Below, one piece after another: positions 14,721 through 21,547 of a stretch of DNA of 21,547 nucleotides. Source of the stretch: CBFCZU01 sp965602635 (GTDB lineage Bacteria; Planctomycetota; Phycisphaerae; SM23-33). The stretch is from contig CBFCZU010000044.1 in assembly GCA_965602635.1 (NCBI GenBank), forward strand, positions 1-21,547, given 5' to 3'. The stretch's first letter is position 1; every line of letters starts with the position of its first letter. Position numbers and translations under genes: made by a program. The notes beneath the pieces were generated by a model. The model was not told the DNA's origin, did not search any database, and saw only the letters and a list, made by a program, of their open reading frames with translations.

Positions 14721-16907
14721 ATGAAGCTGAGAGCCTTGGTTCTGGCCGGAGCGATCGCCGCCGCACTCGCAGCCCCGGCCGCCGGCGAGAAAGACCCCTA
14801 CGAGGAATACGTAAAGAACTCAAAGGACTTCAAGCCCGTCAAGCAGGACAAGGACTGGGCCCTGAAGGCCTGGCCGAGCTGGACGTACATGCCCTGGAGC
14901 TACCAGTGGACGATCGGCTACGACGACGCCTCCGGGAAGTGGTCAACCGATCACGGCTACAACGGGGCATTCCTCGACCACGGCCAGGTCGCCGTCGGCG
15001 GGGTCAACAAGCTCAACTGGATCGACAAGTTCAAGCTGCGGTTCTACGTTGACCACATCGCGGGCAAGTACGAGCTGCACCTGCTGGGCAGCAAGTTCAA
15101 GGCTCACAAGCGCGAGGTGAACGGCACGGGCGTCCGCCTCAAGCCGGTCAACGCCGCCATGGCCCAGCGCCTCAAGAAGCTCATCCGCCGGCGAGTCAAG
15201 AACGTCATGTCCTCGCCGAACCGCGCGGCCTACGCCCTGGACGACGAGATCTCCTGGGGGCATTTCGTCAGCCCCTGCATGTGGCAGGTGACGGACGACC
15301 GCTCGGCCTACGAGGAATGGCTCACGGAAATCCACGGCGCGGGCAACGTGCCGGACCGCAAGGGGTGGATCGGCTACAACTCCGTGCTGCCCAAGCTGAG
15401 CGGGTGGAAGATCAAGGAGGTTGACTGCGGCCAGTTGATGGACCAGTGGACGTTCAACGACTCGCACTGGAATAACTTCCTGGGCGATCTGGCGGAGTAC
15501 TCCAACAGCATCGACCCGGCCACGCCGTGCGGGTTCGTCGGCGGACAGAGCCCCAACGCATTCGGCGGCTACGACTACGCCAAGCTCATGCGGAAGGTGC
15601 AGTTCATCGAGTCGTACAACATCGGCGGCTCGCAGGCGGTCATCCGCTCGTTCAATCCGCGCAACGCCCTGCCCACCGTCACCACGCACTTCCACAAGCG
15701 CGTGCCCGACACCGTCTGGCAGGTGTGGTACTACCTCGCGCACGGCAACCGCGGTTTCATCGGCTGGGTGCAGGGGTGGTTCGACGGCCGGAGGCCCAAG
15801 GCCTTCCACAAGGGCATCGGCCCGCACTACGTCGAGGCCAACGAGGAAATAGGCCCGCTGATGACCGGCGCCGAGTGGATTCACGACGGGGTGGCCATCT
15901 ACTACAGCCAGGCATCCATCCAGCTCGGGTGGATATTCGACGCCCAGGCCCACGGGACGACGTGGGTCAACCGCAACGACGACCACCGCCTCGGCTCGTC
16001 CCACAACGTCCGCCACGCCTGGGAGAACATGCTCCGCGACGAGGGGCTCCAGTACAACTTCATCAGCTACGCCGACGTGATCCAGAAGGGCATCCCTTCC
16101 GAATACAAGGTGCTGATCCTGCCTGCGACGATATGCCTCTCCGACGTCGAGGCGCGCCGCATCAAGGCCTTCTGCCGGGCCGGCGGGACGGTCATCGCCG
16201 ACTACATGCCGGGCCTGTGGGACCAGCACGGGCGCGGGCGCGCCGCCGGCGGGGCGCGCGCCGCCAAGTTCGGCCTCAACCACGACCCGAACATGCAGGC
16301 CCGCGACATATTCGGCCAGCGGCTCTGGGTGGAGGTGGACCAGGACAAGAACTTCAGCACCTGGCGGAAGTCGTACCGCGAGTTCCTCACCAACGGCAAC
16401 ACCTGCATCAAGCACGCCAGCGGCTTCAACAAGGCGGTCCGCCACGCGGAGGTGGCCAAGGTCAACAGGTACGGCAAGGGCAAGGCCGTGCTGATGAACC
16501 TCTCGCCCCAGTGGTACAACGCCTACCGCCAGGGCAAGCTGGCCGACGCCCGGAAGCGCGAAGTGTTCACGAAGCACGTCAAGGACGCCGGCCTGGAGCG
16601 CTGGGTGAAGATCAACCAGGCCGACGAGAAGACCCACGGCTACGAGATCACCTACTGGGCCAAGGACGGGCGGACGATCGTGTTCGTCTGCTTCAACCCG
16701 GAGATAGCGGGCTCGGCCACCGGCGGGGGCAACGCCGTCGGGCTGAAGACCGCTGCCGTGCCGATCACGCTGAAGTTCGCCCGCAATGTCAAGGACGCCC
16801 GCGACGAGCGGCTGGATAAGAGGATCGGCGCCGGCGACCGTTTCAAGTTCGAGTGGAAGATGAACGAGGCGGTGGTGATGTCCTTCGCGGGCAAGCCGCC
16901 GAAATAG
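14721..16907 (+). CDS. Secreted GH42-like glycoside hydrolase homologue
   Basis: A 728-residue exported protein. Residues 1-22 form a Sec signal peptide (MKLRALVLAG, Ala-rich core, cleavage near AAG/EK). The middle reads as a TIM-barrel of the GH42/beta-galactosidase kind: ALDDEISWG (Glu near 176, candidate acid/base), FIESYNIGG (Glu near 296, candidate nucleophile), then WYYLAHGNRGFIGWVQGW. Residues about 385-500 resemble the GH42 trimerisation domain (VAIYYSQAS, then YKVLILPATICLSDVEARRIKAFC and GGTVIADY). A beta-sandwich-like C-terminus ends the protein. The catalytic residues are my assignment from position. An AGAGGAG site lies seven bases before ATG. The sugar substrate is unknown. It follows the dehydrogenase by 15 bases. 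Confidence 0.75.
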   Translation: MKLRALVLAGAIAAALAAPAAGEKDPYEEYVKNSKDFKPVKQDKDWALKAWPSWTYMPWSYQWTIGYDDASGKWSTDHGYNGAFLDHGQVAVGGVNKLNWIDKFKLRFYVDHIAGKYELHLLGSKFKAHKREVNGTGVRLKPVNAAMAQRLKKLIRRRVKNVMSSPNRAAYALDDEISWGHFVSPCMWQVTDDRSAYEEWLTEIHGAGNVPDRKGWIGYNSVLPKLSGWKIKEVDCGQLMDQWTFNDSHWNNFLGDLAEYSNSIDPATPCGFVGGQSPNAFGGYDYAKLMRKVQFIESYNIGGSQAVIRSFNPRNALPTVTTHFHKRVPDTVWQVWYYLAHGNRGFIGWVQGWFDGRRPKAFHKGIGPHYVEANEEIGPLMTGAEWIHDGVAIYYSQASIQLGWIFDAQAHGTTWVNRNDDHRLGSSHNVRHAWENMLRDEGLQYNFISYADVIQKGIPSEYKVLILPATICLSDVEARRIKAFCRAGGTVIADYMPGLWDQHGRGRAAGGARAAKFGLNHDPNMQARDIFGQRLWVEVDQDKNFSTWRKSYREFLTNGNTCIKHASGFNKAVRHAEVAKVNRYGKGKAVLMNLSPQWYNAYRQGKLADARKREVFTKHVKDAGLERWVKINQADEKTHGYEITYWAKDGRTIVFVCFNPEIAGSATGGGNAVGLKTAAVPITLKFARNVKDARDERLDKRIGAGDRFKFEWKMNEAVVMSFAGKPPK

Positions 16908-16970
16908 CCGGCCGCGCGAGCCAGCGTCAGCGCGGCGCGGCAGGAAGCCACGAGCAAAGGAAGGTGCCGG

Positions 16971-17483
16971 ATGGACTTCTTTGAAACCGTAAGTGCCAGG
17001 CGCAGCGTGCGGGAGTACCTGGGCGAGCCCGTCGGGCGGGACGTGCTGGGAAAGATCGTCGCCGCCGCCGTCGAGGCCCCCACCGGGTGCAACATGCAGC
17101 TCAAGCAGTACCTGATCGTGGACGACCCGGCGGTGCTCGAGAAGGTCCGCCCCTTGAGCAAGGCGCTGAAGGGCGCGCCGGCGATCATCGTGCTGCTGGT
17201 CGAGCCGACGGGCACCCAGTACGGCGATTTCTGGGTCCAGGACGCCTCCGCGGCGATGGAGAACATGCTGCTGGCGGCGGTGGCGCTGGGCTACGCCGGC
17301 TGCTGGGTGGAGGGGCAGGTCCGACCCAACGAGGAGAAGCTGCGCCGGATACTGGGCGTCGGCGACGAGCTGCGCGTCTGGAGCCTCACCCCGATCGGCA
17401 AGCCGGCGGCCGCGCCTGCCCGCCCGCCCAAGTCGCGCCCGGGCGAGGTGACGCACTACAACCGATTCGGCACCAAGGAGTGA
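16971..17483 (+). CDS. Nitroreductase-family flavoprotein
   Basis: A 170-residue FMN-dependent oxidoreductase of the nitroreductase fold. Visible are the FMN-phosphate motif SARRSVREY (about 8-16), EAPTGCNMQ (35-43; usually SAPSGxNxQ), a central helix DASAAMENMLLAAVALGYAGCWVEG (spanning about 85-112) and the C-terminal TPIGKP. It is short for the family (usually 170-220), lacking a C-terminal cap extension. The start has AAGGAAGG a few bases upstream. The 63-base gap after the hydrolase gene and six-base gap before the next gene place it inside the operon. The natural substrate is unknown; many members reduce quinones, flavins or other electron acceptors and need not act on nitro compounds. 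Confidence 0.9.
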   Translation: MDFFETVSARRSVREYLGEPVGRDVLGKIVAAAVEAPTGCNMQLKQYLIVDDPAVLEKVRPLSKALKGAPAIIVLLVEPTGTQYGDFWVQDASAAMENMLLAAVALGYAGCWVEGQVRPNEEKLRRILGVGDELRVWSLTPIGKPAAAPARPPKSRPGEVTHYNRFGTKE

Positions 17484-17489
17484 CCCGCC

Positions 17490-19088
17490 ATGAAGGCATG
17501 GTCCTGGTTGACGGATTCGCTTCACCGCCTCCAGCCGGCGACGCGCCCCGCGCGGGCCGGCGGGCAGTTCGCCCTCGACGCCGCCCGAGGCGAGCGGCTC
17601 AGTTGCCAGGTGGGCGTGCGGGTCACGGGAAATGATCGGCCCGTCGCGGTGAGCGTTTCGTGCAGGCCCGCCGCCGGGCTGTCGGTGCGGGTCCGCCGCG
17701 TCGGGTACGTCCCCGTGCCGCACTACAACACGCCGCTGCTCGCCGGCCACCACGAGGGAAGCCTGCCCGGCTACGTGGGCGACCCGCTGTTCGACGAATC
17801 CTCGGGGCAGCTCTGGAACGGCGAGACCAACGCCTTCTGGCTTACGATCGACGTGGGCCGGGCGTGCCGCGCCGGCGAGCGGAAGGTTCGCGTGGTCGTG
17901 GACGTCGGCGGGCAGCGGCGGGCCCACGAGCTGCTCGTCCGCGTGCACGGCGTGACGCTGCGGCGGCGGCGGAACTTCCCCGTCACGCACTGGTTCTACG
18001 CCGACGCGCTGTGCGACCGCTACGCCGTCCGCCCGTGGTCGAGGCCGTTCTGGACGATCGTCGAGCGCTACATCCGCGACGTGGCCGCCCACGGGCAGGA
18101 CACGCTCTACGTGCCGGTCTTCACCCCGCCGCTGGACGGGGTCAAGCGCCCCACGCAGTTGCTCAAGGTCGCCCGCCCCCGTCCGGGCCGCTACAGCTTC
18201 GACTTCGCCGACGTGCGAAAGTGGGTTCGACTCGCCCGCCGATGCGGGATCCGCAACTTCGAGTTCAACCACCTCTTCACTCAGTGGGGCGTGGCCAACG
18301 CCATCCGAATCTACAGGGGCCAAGGCTTCGACTCGCAGTTCCTCTGGCCGCCCAGCACGCCCGCCACCGGGCGGACGTATCGGACCTTCCTGGCCGCGTA
18401 CCTGCCCGCCCTTCAGCGCTTCTGCCGCCGCGAGGGCATCGGGGCCCGGAGCTTCTTTCACCTCTCCGACGAGCCCCACGGCCGGGAGCATCGCGACAAC
18501 TACGCCAGGGCGCGCCGCATGCTCGCCGAGCTGGCGCCCTGGATGAAGGTGATCGACGCACTCAGCGAGGTCGAGTTCGCCCGCGAGGGCCTGGTGGACA
18601 TGCCGGTTTCCAGCATCCGCGCCGTGCGCGACTTCATCGCCGCGGGAATCCCCTGCTGGGCGTACTACGCCTGCGGGCCGAGGGGCAAGTACCTCAACCG
18701 GCAGATGGACACGCCGCTGTCGAAGATCCGCATGAGCGGGTGGCTGTTCCACCGCACCGGCGTTCGCGGCTTCCTGCACTGGGGCTACAACTACTGGTAC
18801 AAGAGCCAGACGCGGCAGATGATCGACCCGTTCACGGTCAGCGACGGCCTGGCCGGGCCCGGCTGGGCACACGGCGACACGTTCCAGGTCTATCCCGGCC
18901 CCGACGGGCCCATCGACTCGGTCCGCTGGGAGGTATTCGCCGAATCGCTCCAGGACTACGCCCTGCTCCAGACGCTCGGCGTCGAGGGCGGCGAGAAGCT
19001 GCTGGCCGCGGTCCGGGATTACGACGACTTCCCCTTCTCGCCGGCGTGGGTCGCCGCCGCCCGGAGAAAACTCCTGGCGAGGGTGTGA
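17490..19088 (+). CDS. DUF4091/GH123-like glycoside hydrolase homologue
   Basis: A 532-residue protein I recognise as DUF4091, a family related to GH123 N-acetylgalactosaminidases. An N-terminal beta-sandwich (about 1-165) precedes a TIM-barrel with NFPVTHWFYADALCDRY, FFHLSDEPHG (about 323-332) carrying the paired Asp-Glu used in substrate-assisted catalysis in GH123, CWAYYACGPRGKYLNRQ and GFLHWGYNYW. The Asp-Glu pair suggests a 2-acetamido sugar, but DUF4091 members are mostly untested. No signal peptide is evident, so it may act inside the cell on sugars released outside, unlike the secreted upstream enzyme. The ribosome site AAGGAG overlaps the last codons of the nitroreductase gene, indicating tight coupling. 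It is the last operon gene, converging with nadK 28 bases away. Confidence 0.8.
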   Translation: MKAWSWLTDSLHRLQPATRPARAGGQFALDAARGERLSCQVGVRVTGNDRPVAVSVSCRPAAGLSVRVRRVGYVPVPHYNTPLLAGHHEGSLPGYVGDPLFDESSGQLWNGETNAFWLTIDVGRACRAGERKVRVVVDVGGQRRAHELLVRVHGVTLRRRRNFPVTHWFYADALCDRYAVRPWSRPFWTIVERYIRDVAAHGQDTLYVPVFTPPLDGVKRPTQLLKVARPRPGRYSFDFADVRKWVRLARRCGIRNFEFNHLFTQWGVANAIRIYRGQGFDSQFLWPPSTPATGRTYRTFLAAYLPALQRFCRREGIGARSFFHLSDEPHGREHRDNYARARRMLAELAPWMKVIDALSEVEFAREGLVDMPVSSIRAVRDFIAAGIPCWAYYACGPRGKYLNRQMDTPLSKIRMSGWLFHRTGVRGFLHWGYNYWYKSQTRQMIDPFTVSDGLAGPGWAHGDTFQVYPGPDGPIDSVRWEVFAESLQDYALLQTLGVEGGEKLLAAVRDYDDFPFSPAWVAAARRKLLARV

Positions 19089-19116
19089 GCCGCGATTGAC
19101 CGCCCCGCCGCCGGCG

Positions 19117-19974
19117 CTACTGGCCGGTGCCGCCAGTGTGGTGCGGGCTCTGGGCCCACTTGAGCTTGCCGGTCAGCGTGCGGAAGAAGGTCCGCCCCGA
19201 GTGGGGGACGACACGCGCCGGCACCGGCGCGCGGCAAATCTCGACGCTCTGGCCCTCGCTCAGCGGCCTGGAGATCTGCCCGTCGATGACCAGCCTCGTG
19301 CCAGGGTTCAGCCGGCTGGCGCGGATGCCGATGGCGGCGTCGGCGCGGACGACGATCGGCCTCATGGACAGGCTGTGGGCGGCAAGGGGAGTGATGACCA
19401 TCGCCGCAACGGCCGGGTCGAGGATGGGCCCGCCGGCTGATAGGTTGTAGCCCGTCGAGCCGGTGGGCGTGGCGACGATGACGCCGTCGCCCAGATACGT
19501 GGTGATCTCCTCGTCGCCCTGGGTGACGGTCAGCTCGATCATCCGGAACGGCTCGCCAGCGGCGATGGACACGTCGTTGGCAGCCAGCGAGCGGAAGGCC
19601 CCCGCCCCGTCGCCAGCGCTGACCTGGAGCATCATGCGCTCGACCGGGAGCACGCGCCCGGCGAGAATGTCGTCCAGGTGCTTGCGCATGTGCTCGACGT
19701 TGAAGTCGGCCAGGAAGCCCAGCTTGCCCATGTTCACGCCCATCATGGGGATACCCACCGGGGCGACCCTGCGGGCGGCCGCCAGGAGCGTCCCGTCCCC
19801 GCCGAAGACGATGCACAGGTCCGCACGCACGCCGCTCAGGTCGTCGTCGGAGGCGCTGTCCACCACGCCGGCCAGCTCCGCCCGCTGCTCGAACCAGGCC
19901 CGCAGTGACTGAACCTGCTCGGCCACGCCGGGCTTGTCGTTGTTCGCCACGATCAGGATGCGCTTGCGGGACAT
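19117..19974 (-). CDS. nadK: NAD kinase
   Basis: A 285-residue cytoplasmic enzyme that phosphorylates NAD to NADP using ATP or polyphosphate. It shows the family motifs GGDGT (58-62), NMGKLGFL (81-88), AANDVSI (131-137) and GDGVIVATPTGSTGYNLSAGGP (162-183). The length fits bacterial NadK (about 290), with a Lys/His/Gly-ending tail. ATG 19974 has no Shine-Dalgarno site; a TAACAT box ends six bases before it, so the message may be leaderless. It lies 69 bases downstream of the UroD-like gene, on the same strand, with the 62-bp palindrome between. Confidence 0.95.
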   Translation of the reverse strand: MSRKRILIVANNDKPGVAEQVQSLRAWFEQRAELAGVVDSASDDDLSGVRADLCIVFGGDGTLLAAARRVAPVGIPMMGVNMGKLGFLADFNVEHMRKHLDDILAGRVLPVERMMLQVSAGDGAGAFRSLAANDVSIAAGEPFRMIELTVTQGDEEITTYLGDGVIVATPTGSTGYNLSAGGPILDPAVAAMVITPLAAHSLSMRPIVVRADAAIGIRASRLNPGTRLVIDGQISRPLSEGQSVEICRAPVPARVVPHSGRTFFRTLTGKLKWAQSPHHTGGTGQ

Positions 19975-19980
19975 GACAGT

Positions 19981-19986
19981 ATGTTA
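19981..19986 (-). promoter_or_regulatory. Possible leaderless -10 box of nadK
   Basis: TAACAT on the minus strand (4/6 match) ends six bases before ATG 19974, so a start at the normal distance would fall on the A of ATG. There is no convincing -35; only TTAGACA from the end of the palindrome lies near the right place. Confidence 0.25.
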
Positions 19987-20000
19987 CCAGCGACGCGGCA

Positions 20001-20062
20001 AATGTCTAATGACGAATGACCAGTGCTGCCCATTCGACATTCGTCATTGGTCATTAGACATT
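20001..20062. repeat. 62-bp palindrome made of 7-base units
   Basis: An AT-rich island in GC-rich DNA. Its ends are perfect 13-base inverted repeats (20001-20013 and 20050-20062); inward, single mismatches separate a further 6-bp stem and a few more pairs around a loop of about 12 bases. Each arm is heptameric: AATGTCT, AATGACG, AATGACC, AGTGCTG on the left, and CATT recurring every seven bases at 20031, 20038, 20045, 20052 and 20059 on the right. It has no T-tract, so it is not a classic terminator. It overlaps the last 19 bases of the UroD-like gene. It looks like a small dispersed element, but I see only one copy in this window. Confidence 0.85.
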
Positions 20063-21192
20063 ACGCCGGCGTTATAGTCGTCCACGATCGCCCCCACCAG
20101 GCGGATTCGCTCGATGTCGCCGGTTGAGGATATCTCGTCGCTGATGCCCAGGATCAGCTTCGGGGCGAACAGGTCGATGATCCTCTTCGTGCAGTCGATG
20201 AGCGTTTCGGCGCTGAAGGTCGTGTCGAAGTAGATGGCCGGGATGCCGTCGATGAGGAACATCTCGTCACCGAGGGCATCCCTTGTCTCCTCCAGCGTCA
20301 CGTCGCCCTGCGGGACCGGCGTGATGGCCTCTATGCCGTCGAGGCCCGTCTCGCGCGCCAGGTGCAGCAGCGGCTTGCAGTCGCCGTCCCAGTGGGCGTG
20401 GACGAACTTGCCGCCGGCGTGGAGCCGCTCGCAGCGGCGCTGGTACACCGGCAGCACGTACTTGACGAAAAGCTCCGGCGAGAGCGTGGCGGAGTGAACG
20501 TTGTCGCCGAAGTTGATGATCCGCACGGGCGAGGCGTTTATCACGTCGATCAGCCTGTCGTCCAGTCCCGCCAGCGCGGCGAAGTACTTCTCCACCTCCG
20601 CCGGCCAGTCGTGAAGGGCGAAGATAGCCGCCTCCACGCCCATGGCGTCGATGTAAAGGTGCTGGACGTTGACCCGCGGTATGTAGGCCGTCGGCGCCCC
20701 CAGGCCCGACCATTCGGCCAGAAGCTCGTCGTAGCGCCCCTGGTTCCATCGCCAGGTGGCGTGCTCGGCCCGCCAGGTGGCCACGCGCATGTCGGCGGCG
20801 TTGCATATCGGCCACTTGGCGGTGACCGTGGAGCGGTGATTGGGCGAGCTGTGATACACCGCCGTCTGCGACCCCGCCGGCGTCTCCCACGTCACCTCAC
20901 GGTCGAGGTCGCTCAGCCGCCGCTCGGCGACCTTCACCCGCCGGTCCTCCACCCGCTCGTAGCAGGCGCCGAACTCGTATATGCGGTTGGAGCACCCCAG
21001 GTGGCGGTACATCTCGACGTAGGTCATTTTGTCATAGGGCTGGGGCAAGGGCGTGCCGGTGAACTTCTTGTCGTCCCACCAGCAGAGGACTCTCGGCTGC
21101 CAGATGACCCGCCCGCCGGCCCGGCCGAAGCAGACGTCAAGGTGAAGCTGGGTCAGGTCCAGGTTGGCGTGGTCGGTCGGCCTGTCAGCCAT
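20044..21192 (-). CDS. Uroporphyrinogen decarboxylase-superfamily protein
   Basis: A 382-residue TIM-barrel protein of the UroD/MtaA-like superfamily, which includes heme-pathway decarboxylases and corrinoid methyltransferases. Recognisable parts are the opening RVIWQPRVLCWWDDKKF, PVRIINFGDNVHSATLSPELFVKYVLPVYQRRCERLHAGG, the HAHWDGDCKPLL segment, GLDGIEAITPVPQGDVTLEE, and the C-terminal KLILGISDEISS. It does not look like canonical HemE and is more likely one of the diverged paralogues abundant in Planctomycetota; the reaction is unknown. The frame is open to 21429, but that part overlaps kdsB; ATG 21192 has a GGGAG site six bases upstream and fits the promoter at 21236-21264. The last residues (MSNDQ) and the stop codon are encoded inside the 62-bp palindrome, so the native C-terminus has probably been replaced. 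Confidence 0.8.
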   Translation of the reverse strand: MADRPTDHANLDLTQLHLDVCFGRAGGRVIWQPRVLCWWDDKKFTGTPLPQPYDKMTYVEMYRHLGCSNRIYEFGACYERVEDRRVKVAERRLSDLDREVTWETPAGSQTAVYHSSPNHRSTVTAKWPICNAADMRVATWRAEHATWRWNQGRYDELLAEWSGLGAPTAYIPRVNVQHLYIDAMGVEAAIFALHDWPAEVEKYFAALAGLDDRLIDVINASPVRIINFGDNVHSATLSPELFVKYVLPVYQRRCERLHAGGKFVHAHWDGDCKPLLHLARETGLDGIEAITPVPQGDVTLEETRDALGDEMFLIDGIPAIYFDTTFSAETLIDCTKRIIDLFAPKLILGISDEISSTGDIERIRLVGAIVDDYNAGVMSNDQ

Positions 21193-21217
21193 GGCGGCTC
21201 CCGGGGGTCGTTTGAGG

Positions 21218-21245
21218 TTGCAATTACGGCGAGCGAACATACACT
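21218..21245 (+). promoter_or_regulatory. Candidate kdsB promoter
   Basis: TTGCAA (21218-21223), 16 bases, TACACT (21240-21245), each a 4/6 match. It overlaps the opposing promoter of the UroD-like gene in the 88-base divergent gap. Predicted leader is about 29 bases. Confidence 0.3.
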
Positions 21246-21264
21246 CATCCCGCAAGAGCGGCAA
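21236..21264 (-). promoter_or_regulatory. Candidate promoter of the UroD-like gene
   Basis: On the minus strand TTGCCG (21264-21259), exactly 17 bases, TATGTT (21241-21236), each a 4/6 match. Predicted start near 21229, leader about 37 bases to ATG 21192 with GGGAG. Confidence 0.35.
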
Positions 21265-21280
21265 GGCCGCAAGAGCGAGG

Positions 21281-21547
21281 ATGAGGGTCGTGGCGATCAT
21301 ACCGGCGCGGTACGCCTCAACCCGCCTGCCGGGCAAGCCCCTGCTGGCGGAAACGGGCAAGCCGCTGGTCCAGCACGTGGTCGAGGCCGCGGGCAGGGCC
21401 AGGCGGGTCGAGGAAGTTTGCGTCGCCACCGACGATCAGCGGATAGCCGAGGCGGTCGAGTCCTTCGGCGGACGGGCCGTCTTGACCCGCGACGACCACG
21501 CCAGCGGCACCGACCGCCTGGCCGAGGCCGCCGAGAAGCTGGGGCTG
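21281..21547 (+). CDS. kdsB: 3-deoxy-manno-octulosonate cytidylyltransferase, N-terminal part
   Basis: The first 89 codons of CMP-KDO synthetase, cut by the window end (full length is normally about 250). It activates KDO with CTP for the lipopolysaccharide inner core. The start MRVVAIIPARYASTRLPGKP is the family nucleotide-binding signature, followed by VCVATDDQRI and the typical HASGTDRLAEA. ATG 21281 is preceded by AGAGCGAGG, a mediocre ribosome site, in a stretch with a 10-base direct repeat (CGCAAGAGCG at 21251 and 21268). It is divergent from the UroD-like gene. With lpxA it shows that this genome encodes lipid A and KDO steps. Confidence 0.93.
   Translation, partial: MRVVAIIPARYASTRLPGKPLLAETGKPLVQHVVEAAGRARRVEEVCVATDDQRIAEAVESFGGRAVLTRDDHASGTDRLAEAAEKLGL

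Noticed and set aside
16908..16970. Possible hairpin (CCGCGC with GCGCGG) between the GH42-like and nitroreductase genes
   Set aside because: Six-base pure-GC stem with a long loop; expected by chance at this composition.
14943..18872. A minus-strand open frame of 1,309 codons
   Set aside because: It is antisense to three genes with clear families (GH42-like, nitroreductase, DUF4091) and its translation is repetitive Val/Ala/Asp/Gly-rich shadow sequence.
19111..19127. Hairpin CCGGC, 7-base loop, GCCGG at the convergent ends of the DUF4091 gene and nadK
   Set aside because: Short stem in GC-rich sequence with no T-tract; the nadK stop codon lies in its loop. Probably chance.
21193..21429. 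Upstream extension of the UroD-like protein to ATG 21429
   Set aside because: It runs antisense through the start of kdsB; homology and a good ribosome site begin at 21192.
1..21547. Search for tRNA/rRNA genes, CRISPR arrays, insertion sequences, toxin-antitoxin or defence genes
   Set aside because: None seen. The gaps are all under about 150 bases, and only the 62-bp palindrome stands out as a repeat.

Overview
The window is GC-rich bacterial chromosome, about two thirds G+C by eye, with 14 protein genes and no RNA gene, insertion sequence or CRISPR array that I can see. The gene mix suggests Planctomycetota, perhaps Phycisphaerae. That mix is a Tat-exported DUF4159 protein, DUF4091 (GH123-like) and GH42-like sugar-enzyme proteins, a UroD-like protein, and the lipopolysaccharide genes lpxA and kdsB. 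The assignment is inference from gene families; no rRNA is present to confirm it.

Region 1 (31-3909, minus strand) is an isoprenoid operon: farnesyl/geranylgeranyl diphosphate synthase (ispA-type), then dxs, then a Tat-exported DUF4159 protein. Divergent from it is lpxA (4051-4881, plus), which converges with a YmdB/TIGR00282 phosphodiesterase (4897-5739, minus). Divergent from that one is a glycogen-synthase-like GT-B glycosyltransferase (5884-7638, plus), followed by an Rrf2 regulator with three C-terminal cysteines (7744-8148, plus).

Region 2 (8164-13599, minus) holds the most unusual gene: one uninterrupted 1,584-residue frame. It joins a complete indolepyruvate/2-oxoacid:ferredoxin oxidoreductase (alpha-type TPP half, iron-sulfur segment, gamma half, DUF6537-like domain) to a complete GltD-type FAD/NAD(P)H oxidoreductase. 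Endonuclease III (nth) lies 21 bases downstream. The fusion would let electrons from 2-oxoacid oxidation pass inside one chain to NAD(P), much as pyruvate:NADP+ oxidoreductase does for pyruvate with an unrelated reductase module.

Region 3 (13749-19088, plus) is a four-gene operon: a D-2-hydroxyacid dehydrogenase, a secreted GH42-like glycoside hydrolase homologue, a small nitroreductase-family flavoprotein, and a DUF4091/GH123-like protein. It probably works on an unidentified carbohydrate. Region 4 (19117-21192, minus) holds NAD kinase and a UroD-superfamily protein. Between them is a 62-bp palindrome built of 7-base units, which supplies the stop codon and last residues of the UroD-like gene. 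The window ends inside kdsB (21281 onward, plus).

Promoter reading: several genes have TATAAT-like boxes. The Rrf2 gene and the hydroxyacid-dehydrogenase operon share a closely matching promoter (CGGCTTGAC, 16 bases, GGCTAAMCTT). No intergenic gap exceeds about 150 bases; bases 1-30 show no feature.
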